From Podocnemis expansa (lineage: Eukaryota > Chordata > Testudines > Podocnemididae): 64,000 bases of DNA. Below, in pieces: positions 1 through 11,926 of this stretch. Position 1 is the first letter of the stretch; each line of letters opens with the position of its first letter. The stretch covers positions 137,123,019-137,187,018 of the forward strand of contig ML681963.1 in NCBI GenBank assembly GCA_007922195.1. Reading direction: 5' to 3'. The position numbers and the translations under genes are program-made. Below the pieces are notes generated by a model. The model saw only the letters and a list, made by a program, of their open reading frames with translations, had not been told where the DNA came from and ran no database searches.

Positions 1-663
1 TATAACATAACATGTTTATAGGAGAAGTTTTCCAGTCTGCCTCCATTTTGCTTTAGTAGAGCTAATTCTATTCTCATAAAATAAATAGTAGAAAAGGGGT
101 CATGGATTACAGTCAATGAAGTACCAAAATTTCTTCAACCAGCCTTAGCACTCATAAATCAGCATAGCTCCACTGACTTCAGTGGATCCATGCCAATTTA
201 CAACAGATGAAGATCTAGCTCAATACTACAGCTATGAATATGGTGTCAAACAAGAATTTGAATTTGAACTCAGATTTCCTTGTTTTTGTGAGTTTAAATC
301 TAGGCCTAAATATTATTTTGAAGTGGTTTTTTTGGTGGCATGCCACAGAGTAGTAAGTTGATTTGAGAGTTAGAGGTCTTCCCATCCTTGTGACTCAGCT
401 TTTCAAGCAGGTTCATTACATTGTTAATATACAGCTAAAGCAGATTGAGCCTTGGTAATCCATACATTTCAACTTTTGAAATTCAGCCTTCAGGGCAAAA
501 CAAATGACAGGATGAGTCAATTCAATGTCTAACGCTGTAATGATGTGATGGTGCCCAGAATGAGATGATTGGACTTCGTACATTAATTTTCCCATGAAAT
601 ACAATTATCCCTTGACAGTCCCCCCAAATTTGTAAGAAGTGAAAACAGAATACACCATATGCT
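1..663. other. no gene seen
   Basis: AT-rich sequence. I see no coding signal, RNA gene or recognisable repeat. The short minus frame at 416-604 has no splice signals or family resemblance. Confidence 0.5.
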
Positions 664-671
664 ATTTAAAC

Positions 672-858
672 CAGGGGTCTCAAACTCGCAGCCCGTGGGC
701 TGCATGTGGCCCCTGAAGTTATTCCCTGTGGCCTGCAGTGACACCGTCATATCAATATTTGCAATATTGTTGTATGAAAAGGTTTCAGTAGTGCGGCCCT
801 TGGGCTAACATCCTAGTCCTCATGTGGCCCTTGTGGTGATTTGAGTTTGAGACAGCTG
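672..858. mobile_element. hAT-type miniature element, CAGGGGTCTCAAACTC family
   Basis: The left end reads CAGGGGTCTCAAACTC and the right end GAGTTTGAGACAGCTG, which are imperfect inverted repeats. The flanks are ATTTAAAC (664-671) and ATTGAAAC (859-866), an 8-bp duplication with one mismatch, the hAT hallmark. The 187-bp body encodes nothing. Copies of the same family lie at 11569-11926 and 38650-39009. It was presumably moved by a hAT transposase supplied elsewhere. Confidence 0.85.
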
Positions 859-1239
859 ATTGAAACCAAGTCCACTGTAGGGAGGAGCAAGCCAGAGACG
901 GAAGCACAATCTGTGCTAACTGTGCAGGCCATTATATCCCAAAAAGCATATGTATTTCATATACTACAATAAAAACTGTGCTTTGCAATTGTGTTTGTGA
1001 CAAAAGAGTCTCTGAACTCAGTGAGAGCAGTTGCAGAAGCAGCATAAGCAGGGACCAATGTACACTAAATAGATTTTCCACAATTTTAGCTAGATATTCT
1101 TTCCTGTGTTCTGACTTGCTCATGCCAACATTTTCCCACCCTCATCTCAGTCTCCTCTGCTTTAGAGCCTCATTCCACGCTTGCCCTTTCTATCTTATTC
1201 CTTTCTCCAGGCCCCACCATACTTAGTTTTAGGACTGTA

Positions 1240-1735
1240 AATACAGCGAGGCGAAAGGGGCAAAGTCCCAGGAGCCAATTGGAGAGGAAGTCAGATCCTT
1301 TCTGGCCCAAAAGAGGAACGTGCCTTAAAGGCACATTCCTCAAGGAGATGGGGAAGGGAACCCCCACCCGGCTCTGGCTGCAGTTGGGGAAGAAAACTCC
1401 TGCCCAGCTCTAGCCACACTGCCTGGCAAGTTTGGCCAGTGCCAGGCGGGAGGGTGCCTCTCCCCGCTGCCCAGCAAGTGTGGCCAGTGCCGGGTGGGAG
1501 GTGTCTTTCCCCATAGGCACCCTACCACCCGGCGCTGGCCGTGCTTGCTGGGTGGCAGGGAAAGGCACCTTCCTGCCCAGTGCTGGCTGTTCTTACCCGG
1601 CGGCGAGTAACCCCAGGAATCCCTGCTGGCGGCAGGGAAAGCCCCTGCTGTGGACTCCCTGACACTGAGGCCAGATAGGGCCCTGGGAGTGGGGTGGGGA
1701 GCGTGTCCAGGGCTCCTTGCCGCTGGTGCCAACTT
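1240..1735. repeat. GC-rich degenerate repeat block
   Basis: The GC-rich block contains repeated GGCCAGTGCCGGGTGGGAGG-like phrases at about 1432-1600, in both orientations. The open frames 1340-1732 (minus) and 1432-1662 (plus) are low-complexity by-products. It resembles the interiors of other GC-rich miniature elements here, but I could not find its ends. Confidence 0.4.
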
Positions 1736-1926
1736 TTCTAGTTACAGCTCTGCTTAGTTAATGTCCTTTCTCTCTTCCCTTTAGCTAGTTCCCTCCCAAT
1801 TAATCAAACCCACCCCTTCCCTCACCCAAGAAAACAATCATGGCTAACTTGATGTTTGAAACAATCTTTGTTTACTCTGTGCTTTGTTCTGCCCCTTTCC
1901 TATCTTGCCTCTGTCCTGTCTAGCTA
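1736..1926. other. no gene seen
   Basis: Pyrimidine-rich sequence with no coding signal or recognised repeat. Confidence 0.4.
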
Positions 1927-2030
1927 GCCTGTAAGCTCTTACAGTTCAGGAGGCAGACAGGCCCACCCCAGCATTTATACAGTATCTGGCACAATGGGGC
2001 CTATATCCTGGTTGGTCCAATAATAATCAT
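1927..2030 (+). repeat. MIR-like SINE fragment (3' part)
   Basis: CCTGTAAGCTCTT, then a GGCACAATGGGGCC phrase and a TTGGTCCAATAATAA tail follow the 3' half of amniote MIR elements as I know them. It is heavily diverged and has no internal promoter. Confidence 0.55.
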
Positions 2031-2308
2031 GTACTCTTCTTGTAACTTTCTCCATTCCCTCCGCTATTACTTATTCCAGGGCTCCCCTCTCTCAGGCTAG
2101 CTTCTCTTGACAGGTCCTGCATTCTCACTTCCTTGCACAGTGTTGAGCAGAGAGTGAAGGAAAGCATTGCCTGAATGCTAATATCGTTTGGAATGGAGAA
2201 AAGCAGCAAGGACTGTTTTTGCTAAAGTTTATGAAAAACAAGTATGAGGGGTTATAATGGGTTATATACAAGCTACGGCCATAACAGCTTGAGCTGTGGT
2301 TCCATTAG

Positions 2309-2575
2309 TGGAGCCCTACATGGACACAAATATGTGGATCCATATCCGAACTGCATCCGCAAGAAATGGTCCGCGGATATCCGTGTTGTATCTGTGGATG
2401 CGAATATCCGCAAATATCCGCATATTTGCAGGGCTCTAGCTCTGTGCAGATAAAAATATGTGGATCTGTATCCAATCTGCATCCACAAGAAATGGTCTGC
2501 AGATATCCATGTTGTATCCGTGGATGCGGAAATAATGTGGACATCCGTGGATATCCACAGATTTGCAGGGCTCTA
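2309..2575. mobile_element. tandemly duplicated hAT-type miniature element
   Basis: The left end is TGGAGCCCTAC and the right end GCAGGGCTCTA. The flanks are TCCATTAG (2301-2308) and TCCGTTAG (2576-2583), an 8-bp duplication with one mismatch. The interior is two copies of a unit of about 130 bp (2309-2438 and 2439-2575). Each has ATGTGGATC, AAGAAATGG and GGATATCC motifs, and each ends in TTTGCAGGGCTCTA. A single-unit relative sits at 11631-11771. The frames across it are by-products of the GATATCC words. Confidence 0.85.
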
Positions 2576-2583
2576 TCCGTTAG

Positions 2584-3529
2584 ATCTCACCTGTTTCAAG
2601 CCAGGTCATTAGTTAGCATGGAGACCCATATGGGGAAAAATCAGGACCTGCAAGAAGTGGTGTGGGTGAGTGCCCTGCGACTCTTCTGAGTGATCTAGTC
2701 AGTGTACTGGAATGGTGTTGGGTGCACTGTGCAGCTGTTTGGTCTTTCAGAGGAGACCTCAAACAGAGGTCCTTTCCTCTTGTGGACATTAAACATCACA
2801 TATAATTCCTCATCATCATGGGAGTTTTAGCCTCAGTGTTTGGGCTAAATTCCACCCTGAATAATTACATTCTGCCTGCCTAAATTCTCTTGCAGGTTCA
2901 GTTGAATATAAGTTAATCATCACTTCCTGTCCTAATGCTAGGTAGCTGCTGTGCACTCATTACACAGTCACTGAGTTTTACTCAAGATGTTGCTGCATTT
3001 GAATGCAGAGTGAGGGATTACTACATATGCAGAAGCCTTCAAGATGAAAGCTATTCTTCAAGATACTCTTATCATGAACATAGAATTCTCTCTTTTAAGA
3101 AGCCTGATTATTCAGCAGGACTTATCTATCACATAATTCTGCAAATGCCCATTAGCAAACCAGCTCCTCTCATTTCTTGTGCCAAATGCAAACCAATACA
3201 GAAGAGCATCTGCTGTTCTCAGTGGTAGCAGACACAGCCCTCCCCAGGGTGGGGTGGGGCCTGGGGCCAATTGGCCTATGGGGGCCCCTGCCCTCCTCAA
3301 TGCTGGGGTGTGGGGGCTGGCCAGCCCAGAAGCCTGGCCCTGCACTCCCTCCTCTCACCTGGGCTGGCCACTTGACACTTGGGGGCTGGGTAGTTTGGCC
3401 CAGAGGCCAGGCTCTGCTCTCCCACCCTGCTTCTGGGCTGGCCCTGCCCCATGCCAAGGCTGGAACAGTGTGCACTCCCACATCACCCAGCCACCTTCAG
3501 CTTCCTCCCCCCCACTCCCGGCATGGCTC
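2584..3529. other. no gene; GC-rich block at 3225-3530
   Basis: 2584-3224 shows nothing recognisable. 3225-3530 is a GC-rich block (GGGGCCTGGGGCC, CTGGGCTGGCC words) open in several frames on both strands, which marks composition rather than coding. It may be another GC-rich miniature element, but I found no matching ends. Confidence 0.4.
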
Positions 3530-3813
3530 TGGTAATAGATGACAGAACTAGGAGCAATTGTCTCAAGTTCAATGGGGGAGGGCAAGATTGAATAGTATGA
3601 AAAACTTTTTCACCAGGAGGGTGATGAAGCACTGGAATAGGTTACCTAGGCAGGTGGTGGCATCTCCATCTTTAAGGTTTTTAAGCTGTGGCTTGACAAA
3701 GCCCTGGCTGGAATGATTTGGATGGGGTTGGTCTGGTTTTGAGCAGGGGCTGGATTCACTAGATGACCTCCTGAGGTCTGTTCTAACCCTAATCTTCTAT
3801 GATTCTATGATCT
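3530..3813 (+). mobile_element. CR1 LINE, 5'-truncated 3' end
   Basis: This is the typical CR1 3' end of sauropsids: GAGCAATTGTCTCAAGTT, then CACCAGGAGGGTGATGAAGCAC, CTAGATGACCTCCTGAGGT and a short ATTCTATGATTCTATGA tail. Only the last part of ORF2 and the 3' UTR remain. Related pieces lie at 36169-36674 and 39655-39908. CR1 copies are usually 5'-truncated, so this is an ordinary dead copy. Confidence 0.9.
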
Positions 3814-3896
3814 GGAGCCACCAAAGGAGATTTTTCCAGCATACAGCTGCACTGTAAGGAAACTAGCACAATGGCATTGCTACAACTATCTTGTTC

Positions 3897-4112
3897 TATT
3901 ATTCTTATTTATGTGTATTACAGTAGCACCTAGAAGCCCCAACTGAGGCTGGGGCCCCTTTATGCTAGACATTGTGCACACAGAGAGTAAGAGAGAGCCA
4001 AAGTCTGGAGAACTCAACATCTAAATAGACAAGACAGATGAAGGGTGAGAGAGACACTGAGGGTGAAGCAACTTGACCAAGGTTGCATGGCAGGTTGGTA
4101 GCAGAGGCAAAT
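3897..4112 (-). repeat. MIR SINE (amniote type)
   Basis: On the plus strand it begins TATTACAGTAGCACCTAGAAG, passes through GACATTGTGCACACAGAGAGTAAG, and ends GACCAAGGTTGCATGGCAGG. This is the reverse complement of a near-complete amniote MIR body. The tRNA-like head is lost or degraded beyond 4112. Confidence 0.75.
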
Positions 4113-7100
4113 AGCACATTGCTATCGTTTTCTGAGACATTGAACAAAACCCAAAGGGGAGAATAGTGTTTATAAGCGCTTCCTTTTAAAGTTTAGATTA
4201 CAAAGTACCTGGTTTTTGAATGACCTGTATTATGTGAATATCTTAAGGGCTCAAGTGATAGCATTTTTCCAATTTAGGGTTGAGCGGGGGGGGGGGGCGG
4301 GCCACACAAGCAGAAAAACCTCATAAAGATCCAGGACAAAAAAATTCTCAATGAGGCGAGTTTTAGCCACCTTAGTTGCCTACATAAAGGATTCAAATTC
4401 TGGTCTCAGTTTCACTGGTATAAATCTAGGATAATTCAGTTGACTCCCAATGAGTACCTGTATTATTATGAGCAGAATTTGGGACACTACTTTGAAAACT
4501 GTCCTAAAATAAATTTACTGTTAGGGTACAGTTCATTTGTATTTGGAAAGGATGCAAAGGTTTGCAGGAAATAGACATCATGCTTTGAAAGTTAAAGTGA
4601 AAGCAATCTTAAGCATGGCGTTGCTGCTAGCAACTTTATCTATATAACCTGCCTACCTGAGTCTTCCTGGGAAGATCCACTTTCAACGAATCTGACTGTT
4701 TCCCAGACCTTGCTGGCAAAGCCAGGGGCCTGTTCTTGACTCCGGCATCTAATGAGTGGAGCTGATTGCACCGAGTTTGATTAGTTAGCTCAGTGACATG
4801 TCTGTGTGTCCTGTCAATGCCTGCTATCTTCCTGATGGATTTTTTTTGGAGCTCTGTTAAATATTTTTTTGGCCAGTTTATTTGGCAAGCCTGCTGAGTC
4901 ACTGCCAAGAAGGACGTGAACCAGGAGTAATGCTAAGCAACTAGAAATGGAGAGCAACAAGGAAAATATATATTTGGTTTTTTTCGTTATACATGATTTA
5001 CCAGCCAGGCTGCTCTTTTTCAACAGTTTTACCAGGAAAATCAGGTATTCATTACCTTAACCCATAGTACAACCACACCATGCAATTTAATCCTACAACA
5101 TGTTACTCAGCCAAATCTCTCTAAAGGCACAGCAGTTACAATCGAGGAAACGTTGCAGAAAGAAGGAACAGACAACAGTAGTTGCAAGTTATAGCAGTCT
5201 CAGGAGTCCTTATGCCAGCTTGTAATTGCCTTTGTGGGGATTGCCAAGTGCTGCATATTCTGGCCCTACTCTTCCATGGGTCCTCAACACAGCCCCTGTA
5301 TCAGGGGACGGGGGCACAGAGTCAGCTACGTGAGCTCTACGATAGGTGAAGTTTTATCCATACTTGGGGAATCCTGAGTGTCCCACTGAGGACTGCTGCT
5401 GAGTCCTTTTGCACCGTTGGAGAAGTCGGAGCAGGAGCCATGATCCAGGCCTGCAGAGATAAACAGAGGACTTCAGTCCTTAGAACAGTCAACCTGGAAT
5501 CTTGAATCAGCACTAAATTCATACTGAAATAAATAAACTGATCCAAAGCCAATAGAAGTCAAAGGCCCTAATACCAACAAACCAGAATCCCTAGCTGTGG
5601 GAGAAAGAACCCGACTGCTGTAGCTAATACTGAAAAATATTAGGAGTTATACTGTCCACATCCAAAGCACAGAACCATTCTCTTCACATCTGACTGGCAT
5701 TTGTCCCACAGACTGTCACAAGCTGCTGAACTGGCTAGCTGACATAGCACCTTTTAACTTCTTTTTTATCTGGAAAGAAATTTCTTTGTTTTTCTCGCAA
5801 TGACAATGAGTATGTTAACTGTCAAATGAGAGATGGGGGCAACTAGTTGCCTCCTTCTGAAGCAGATAAATGCTCATCTTTTGATGTAAAAGTTACTGAA
5901 ACATGACATGCTTTTCAGAGTGAGTTGCAAAAGCAAAATGTATGAGTTGTAATTTACCTGTGAGAACTTCAGAGAGATGGGAAGAGCAGCTTGCAGTGGT
6001 TGTACACTGTGATATATACAGTATATTATAGGGGTCTATTTTCAGCAGCTGTGGTTAGTGCATTTTGCAATCCTGAGTCATCCCTGGATTTATAGCCACT
6101 GAAATGAAGCTGAAAAACATATTAATCAGGATCCTCTGGAGTGGCTGAAATGGAATCTTCTGTCAACATTTATAGAACAAGTAACCAAACAACACCAAGA
6201 CTTTCTCTTTCTTATCATTTATTAAACACTGACCTGTTCAAATTATTATTATTATTATTATTATTATTGGTGGGACAGTAAATATCTCAGAGTTGGTGCT
6301 ATCTTTCTTTTGGAAAAACTGTCACTACCTCTTAGTACTTTTTTAGGTCACTGTCATAAAAATGTTATGCCTATCACTTATTCTACTGGATAACTGCCAG
6401 GTTCTGTACCCATTCCACTGGGCCTGAGTCCCCCTTCACTTAAACCACTTTTGCTCTAGTATGACTCTTTTGAACGATGACTATAGTACAGCTGCTTCTG
6501 TTCTACAGCACTAAAAGTGAGGAGAATCAACCCTCCCCTTATTTTCTTTGCCCTTTCATAAGAGACTGGACCCAAGTCGAACGATTTCTCTTTTGTCTGT
6601 GATGTGGTTTCTCATTTTACACAGGCTTGCTTTGTTCTCTGATGTCTATAAATCCAGAGGGGCTTTTCTCTGTGTGCTTGTTATTTGATTTCTTGTTTTT
6701 CATGCCCAAATTGTCTGATTGTCTTTGCTTTTAGTGACTCTTTTTCCAAATGCCTCCTATAAGCCTTCTTTTACTGACTCAGTTGCAAAAGACAACTGCA
6801 TAATTGTACTAAATGAATGAATTTTCTCATAGATTTAGTTGAGCAGAGAACATGTAAATAATCTTAAACACCCTGCTAATTGCAATAGTATTGTGCTGTG
6901 AAGGGGACCCTTAGTTGAATTTGCACAAATTCTCCAGTTGCAGTGAATGACTTGTCAACACTACATTCTCAAACATTCTTCCAAAAAACACAGACCCCCC
7001 CCCATAAAAAGCAGATTTTCAGTGCTTTTAAATATCAAAACAGGATATTATTGGGGCTCATTAGAGTCATGGGGAAGCCTATGCTCTGGCAGAAATCCTG

Positions 7101-7719
7101 CTGACAGACAGGCCAAATCCTACAAATGCTGATTACTGACTGTACTAGGGCATGTTTACTCTGTAGTTGGAAGATGTGACAGCAGTATGGGTAAATTATG
7201 TGTGTTAGCTTTAATCAATTTAGCTTGAGTATCAACAGCAGTGAAGCCATAGTGATTCTAATATAATCCTGTAGCATAGATACAGCCTTCACCAATATAA
7301 GGGGTTTTTTGTGCATACAGAAGCACCACAACACTGAACAATGTTAGCTACTTTTGATGGATGCACTCTTCCATCAATATAACTGCCTACACCTGGGCAC
7401 AGTCAAGAGCATGGTTTTATTCACACCCTTACTGACATCGTTATTCCAATATAACTTTTTTATTGTTTTGTCTCTGTAACACAGGCATTGATTTCCTGCT
7501 CTGTAGCCTGATCTAAAGCCCACTGAAGTTCGTTAAAGATTCCCATCAGCTTTGATGGACTGTGGATCAGACCCTAGCTCTGTAAATGTTTTACTCAACA
7601 AAGTTCAAGGAGATGGAATTAGGAACATCTCTCTTTATTTCGATTAAATTAGTCACATTTGTCAAAACTAAGGCCACATCTTCAGATGCATATGTTTTAG
7701 AGCACAGCATCAACAAAGT
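4113..7719. other. no gene seen; one microsatellite
   Basis: I see no exon, RNA gene or identifiable transposon. It includes a G-run at about 4287-4298 and the ATT array noted separately. Short frames such as 4636-4908 (minus) lack family resemblance. Confidence 0.4.
6241..6269. repeat. (ATT)n microsatellite
   Basis: About nine uninterrupted ATT units. Length is likely polymorphic. Confidence 0.95.
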
Positions 7720-7721
7720 AT

Positions 7722-7892
7722 ATATTGCTATTACTGTTTGAATGATAGTAGTGCTTAGTGGAGTCAGCTGAGGTCAAGGTCCCATTGTGCACACATATAG
7801 TAAGAGACAAACAGTAAGAAACACAGATAGCTGCGGCTTAAATCCAGATGACCTGATTCCAAGTCTGGCGTCTTGACCACAAGACCATCTTC
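7722..7892 (-). repeat. MIR SINE with internal deletion
   Basis: TAGTGCTTAGTGGAGTCAGC, CCATTGTGCACACATATAGT and the terminal GTCTTGACCACAAGACCAT match the reverse complement of amniote MIR, including part of the tRNA-like head. The middle is missing relative to the copy at 3897-4112. Confidence 0.65.
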
Positions 7893-8324
7893 CTCTTATA
7901 TTATATAGTATGATATAAAGTCATGGTTACAGAATACAAATCAGATTAATAGTAGACTGTATAGAAAAGATCATTAAAAAATGGGCTGATTCTTGGATTT
8001 CTATGTCATCTTCACTTCAGGCCGTTTACACAGCAATAATTAACTGGCTCTGCTGTGGAAAACAAAGAACAAAGCTCTTGAGTATTTCCCTGATAAGAGG
8101 ACTCTTGGAAAGAGATTATGTACACATGCTCCACTAGAATTCATGTTTCATAATCCTCTTGGCATTTCACCTTTCAGAGTTACGAGATGTACCACTGAGA
8201 GATGCCTTGTTGGAGAGGTTTTAGCTGAAAGAGCTTTCTCTTTCCAGTTCATACATGGTTACAGGAAAACAGTTAACTTTCAGCTATGTCTCAAGCAGGG
8301 CTTGAGGCAGGTTCTCAGATTCTG
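7893..8324. other. no gene seen
   Basis: Unremarkable AT-rich sequence up to the solo LTR. The plus frame at 8143-8391 runs into the LTR and is not a gene. Confidence 0.4.
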
Positions 8325-8796
8325 TGTGAAGACAACACCTGAGTCAGGAACGAAGCAGACTACAAACTTTATTGGATTAGAGCCAAATTAAACCCTAACA
8401 CTCACCATCACATAACCCAGGAGAGAGCCGTGCCCTGGCGTGAGTGGCTACACCGCCACCTCGGGGTGAGTGGCCGCCTTCAAACGGACTGAGACCCCCA
8501 ACTCTCGGCGTCTTTAGACCCGAGACTCTTGCCCCTCCTTTTTAGTGGCTTCCCTTTTATATCCTGATACAAACAAGCTAGGGTTACTAAAGAGCAAAAG
8601 CCAAAAGCAGAACAAGCCTTCCACTTGAACCAGACATGTACTGCCCCCCAACCCAGTGGGGGGGGAGGGGCTGCTGCTTGCATGTGTGGCGACTTCCTCT
8701 TTCTCCAGGGGAGGCTGGTAGCTTAGTATAACTTTACTTTGGTTCAGGCTTTCGGGGCCTGCCATCCCTCTGGCCACCCTAAACTGATGCGTGACA
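8325..8796 (-). mobile_element. solo LTR of an endogenous retrovirus
   Basis: Read on the minus strand it starts TGTCACGC and ends TCTTCACA, so it has TG...CA ends. It has a TATA box (ATAAAAGG, plus positions 8552-8561) and an AATAAA signal (8368-8373) followed by a short R/U5 rich in CTGACTCAGG. No gag, pol or env flanks it, so it is a solo LTR left by recombination. The 6-bp flanks ATTCTG and ATGTCT do not match, so the ends may be off by a few bases or the duplication has decayed. The minus frames at 8480-8777 are LTR sequence. Confidence 0.75.
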
Positions 8797-9009
8797 ATGT
8801 CTTCCGGTAGGTGACCACTACAAGCTAATATTCCTTATTCCTATTAATTCTAAACAAAGCACCAGCGGTAATGTATTGGCCTTATTGGAAACCCTTCCTG
8901 TCATGGGCTGTTGCAAGAGTAAACCTGTTGTTGGGCTTCTCAAACTTTTGTAACTCTTCTGTTTCTAGTTTAAATCTAGACTCAGCTGGTTTACTGTCCA
9001 TTACACAGT

Positions 9010-10700
9010 ATCTATTGCTAGTCCTGTCTCAATCGAGGTCACCTTTGGAGCTGCCAGCACTGTGTGTCAGATCAGCACCAGAGCCTTCTCGGTGCTGCTC
9101 CCCTTGGGAGCACAAGATGACATGCTTGGCGTCTACCTTGGTGCCGAAGCGCAGGCACCATTCCAGCTCCCCCTGTCCGGATCACTCTCAGCACCAGGCC
9201 CAGGAGGCCATGGAGATTCCCTCCACACCAAAGGTTTTTGAAGCAGCAAAGGCCCTCCTGCTTTTGCCCAAACCTCCTCCTTCCAAGCCTCCAAAGCAGA
9301 GAGGAAAACCTGCTTTCCTCTCGGGGACGTGGACCACTCTGAGGTGGCACCATTCTCCATCCCCTAGAATGGTACTGAGCTCTCTGGTACCACAGCCAGA
9401 GGCAGTCTCTTCCTCTCCAAAAAGGCCCACTGTTGCCAACCCTGGTTCTACATCTAAGCACCACAGAACGCGTTCTTCCTCTCCCCAGCACTGTAGTGCC
9501 ACCTTGTCGCCAGCACCGACTACCTTGGCCACTCCTCGTGCCGGTACTGGGGCAAGCCGATCACTTCCATATCAAGCTTCCTGAGCCCTGAGGAGGTTAC
9601 CCCTCACACAGAGGCAGACAGGCCCATGAGGGATTGACGGGACTGGGTACCTACAGGTACCAACCTTGTGAGTGGTCCCTACCACAGGAAGCTTCCTTGC
9701 AGGGGGCTTCACAGTGTACCAAGGAGCCCAGGACCACTTCACCCCTGCTTGCAAATCCTGATAGGGCTCTAACCCCAGACTGTGGTCCTACAGGGAGGAC
9801 ACTATGGCCCACTTCGACCTACTTTGTCACGTCACGATGCATACAGTCTAGAGTTTGAACCCATCAGGGGGACCAGGACCTATTTGACCCAGGGTTAACA
9901 TCTTCCCCAGATGCGATAGGAGTACCGTTGCACCCTAGTGTGCACGACCTTGCCAGGGTTCACTGGCAGACTTCCACTTCTATTTCTCTGGTCTCAGATA
10001 TAGCAAGTCATAAATACCAGGTACCATTGGAGGACTTTCCTTTTTTGGTTCACCAGCTGGTACCAAGCTCCTGGGTGATGGAAGCCACCTTAGGGCGTGG
10101 CAGCCAATACTCCCAAGATTCCTTGTCAAGATCCAGTGAGGTAAAAAGGGTGGACCTTATGGGACAGAAGATGTACTCAATCTCCGCCTTCCAGCTCCGG
10201 ATCGCAAACCACCAGGCACTGGTGGGAAGGTACACTTTAGATATCTGGGAGCCCTTGAGGAGATTCTGGGATCTCCACCCCCAGGAGCATAAGGAGGACT
10301 ACGACTCTCTCATAGAGGAGGCCACGCTGGCATCCCTGGATGCACTCCTGGTGGAGTGGGATGCCTCAGATATGGTGAGCTGAGGTGTAGCCTCACCCAT
10401 CATTATGAGACACACAGTATGGCTGCAGGAGGCAGACCTGCTTCAGGACATGCAGCAGGCTATTCAAGATCTCTCCTTCGAGGGATGGTCTCTGCTTTCA
10501 GAAGCAACAGATCATCTCCTATGTGGTGCAAGGGACCCTAGATCAGCCTCTGATCACTGGCCATGCTCCTCCCACAGGTGCCCAATCACTCTCCTAGACC
10601 TCTCCAGCACCAAGAGCACCGACAGCAGAGGCACCGAACAGGGCTTTCCCAGTCGAGCGAGAGGCAGGATCAGCCTGCTGAGGCCTCGGGATCCCATCCG
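9010..10700 (+). pseudogene. DIRS1-like gag region, copy 1 (decayed)
   Basis: This matches the gag-like region of DIRS copy 2 (22300-24050) segment by segment. The shared landmarks are a TPKVFEAAKALLLLPKPPP linker (about 9220-9280; copy 2 has a related STLEAFETVKALLQLP), a VDLMGQKMYSISAFQLRIAN block (about 10150-10210; copy 2 MDLFGRKVCSLALQLHITN), WDASDMVS (about 10359) and QAIQDLSFEGWSLLSEATDHL (about 10450-10520). Stops and frame shifts separate the frames 8871-9584, 9634-9858, 9928-10383 and 10405-11028, so it is dead. The 5' end, with the left inverted repeat and zinc-binding cysteines, is missing or replaced near the solo LTR. In DIRS elements ORF1 is taken to be the RNA-packaging protein. 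Confidence 0.85.
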
Positions 10701-11568
10701 CCACCTGGGACTTCTCCCTAACTTGCCATGGCCCTCATTAGAGAGGTCCCCACTGGCGTGCTACCCCCACAATCCTCACGTCTCACCCCCATCCCTATCT
10801 CAGCAACTCCTCAGAAATCAGTGGCAGAGGCCCTGCATGGGACCCCATCCACAGTTAGGGGGGCAGAGAGCGCCCTTCTCAGGTTCCAAGAACCCTTTTC
10901 CTACATTAGAGGGACAGATAACCTGGCTCAGGAGACCTTATCCCTCCGTGCTTCAGAGCTTCACTTCAATCCTTGCCCTCCCATCTGCTACTGGTCCCAG
11001 GCGTGCAGGCCCGACCCCAGGTATTTGAGTCAAATCGCCCCCTCATTCTTTCCCAGGGCCTCATACTTCCCCTAATTTGGTACCCCAGGTTTTCTTTGAG
11101 TTGTTCCATTCAACCACCCCAGAATACATGTATATTCTTAGTGACCTGGACTTCAGTCACTTGACACAATCCTCTCACCCAGACTCTGTGTGATTCTGGA
11201 ATCTCAATCTCACTTACCACTTAGCTGTCTAAACTTGCTTCTACATGCAGCACTTAACATCCATGTGGCTCATCACAGTCCTGATTTTCACCCACAGCAG
11301 GACAGGATCTCCAATAACCTCACTTTGCTGGACAATGGAGCAGATCTCCAATGCTTACCAGTCCTTCGATTGGAAACCCAGGGGTCCCTTCATCTGGATT
11401 TCTCATTAAACGTAAAAGAGCGGGGCAAGAGAAAATCCCTCAAACCCTCTTAGCCGTTTCTGTAGGCTAGCTGAGTTGCTCTGCCACTGCACTGTTAAGG
11501 TGGCCTACCCTGGGAGGCACCCATATGTAGTACGGGTATGGAGGAAATCCTCCTCCTACCCCCTAAGG

Positions 11569-11926
11569 CAGGGGTCTCAAACTCAAATCACCATGAGGGC
11601 TGCATGAGGACTAGTAGAGGGCCGCATGAGTAGAGCCCTGCAAATCTGTGGATATCTGCAGATATCCGCCTTACATCCGCATCTGTGGATACAACACAGA
11701 TATCCGCGGACCATTTCTTGCGGATGCAGGTCGGATACGGATCCACTTATTTGTGTGTGCGCAGGGCTCTATGCATGAGGATTAGTACACTAGCCCGAGG
11801 GCTGCGCCGCTGAAATCTTTCCATACAATGATATGGCAAATATCAGTAAAGTCATGTAATTGAGGGCCGCAGAAAATAGCTTTAGGAGCTGCATTTGGCC
11901 CATGGGCCACGTGTTTGAGACCCCTG
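11569..11926. mobile_element. hAT-type miniature element hosting another
   Basis: The ends are CAGGGGTCTCAAACTC and GTTTGAGACCCCTG. The flanking CCCTAAGG (11561-11568 and 11927-11934) is an exact 8-bp duplication. It belongs to the same family as 672-858 and 38650-39009. Its body is split by the 141-bp element at 11631-11771, leaving an original length of about 210 bp. Confidence 0.92.
11631..11771. mobile_element. nested hAT-type miniature element, TAGAGCCCTGC family
   Basis: The ends TAGAGCCCTGC and GCAGGGCTCTA are a perfect inverted pair. The flanks are CGCATGAG (11623-11630) and TGCATGAG (11772-11779), an 8-bp duplication with one mismatch. The interior carries GGATATC words and AAATGGTCCGC in reverse, as in 2309-2575. 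It is younger than its host at 11569-11926. Confidence 0.9.

Noticed and set aside
2366..2689. 107-residue frame with repeated YPCCI.GC and YPQI phrases resembling a cysteine repeat protein
   Set aside because: The repetition comes from the two DNA units of the duplicated miniature element.
9072..9491. 139-residue minus frame
   Set aside because: It is antisense to the DIRS gag region and a shadow of the plus-strand reading.
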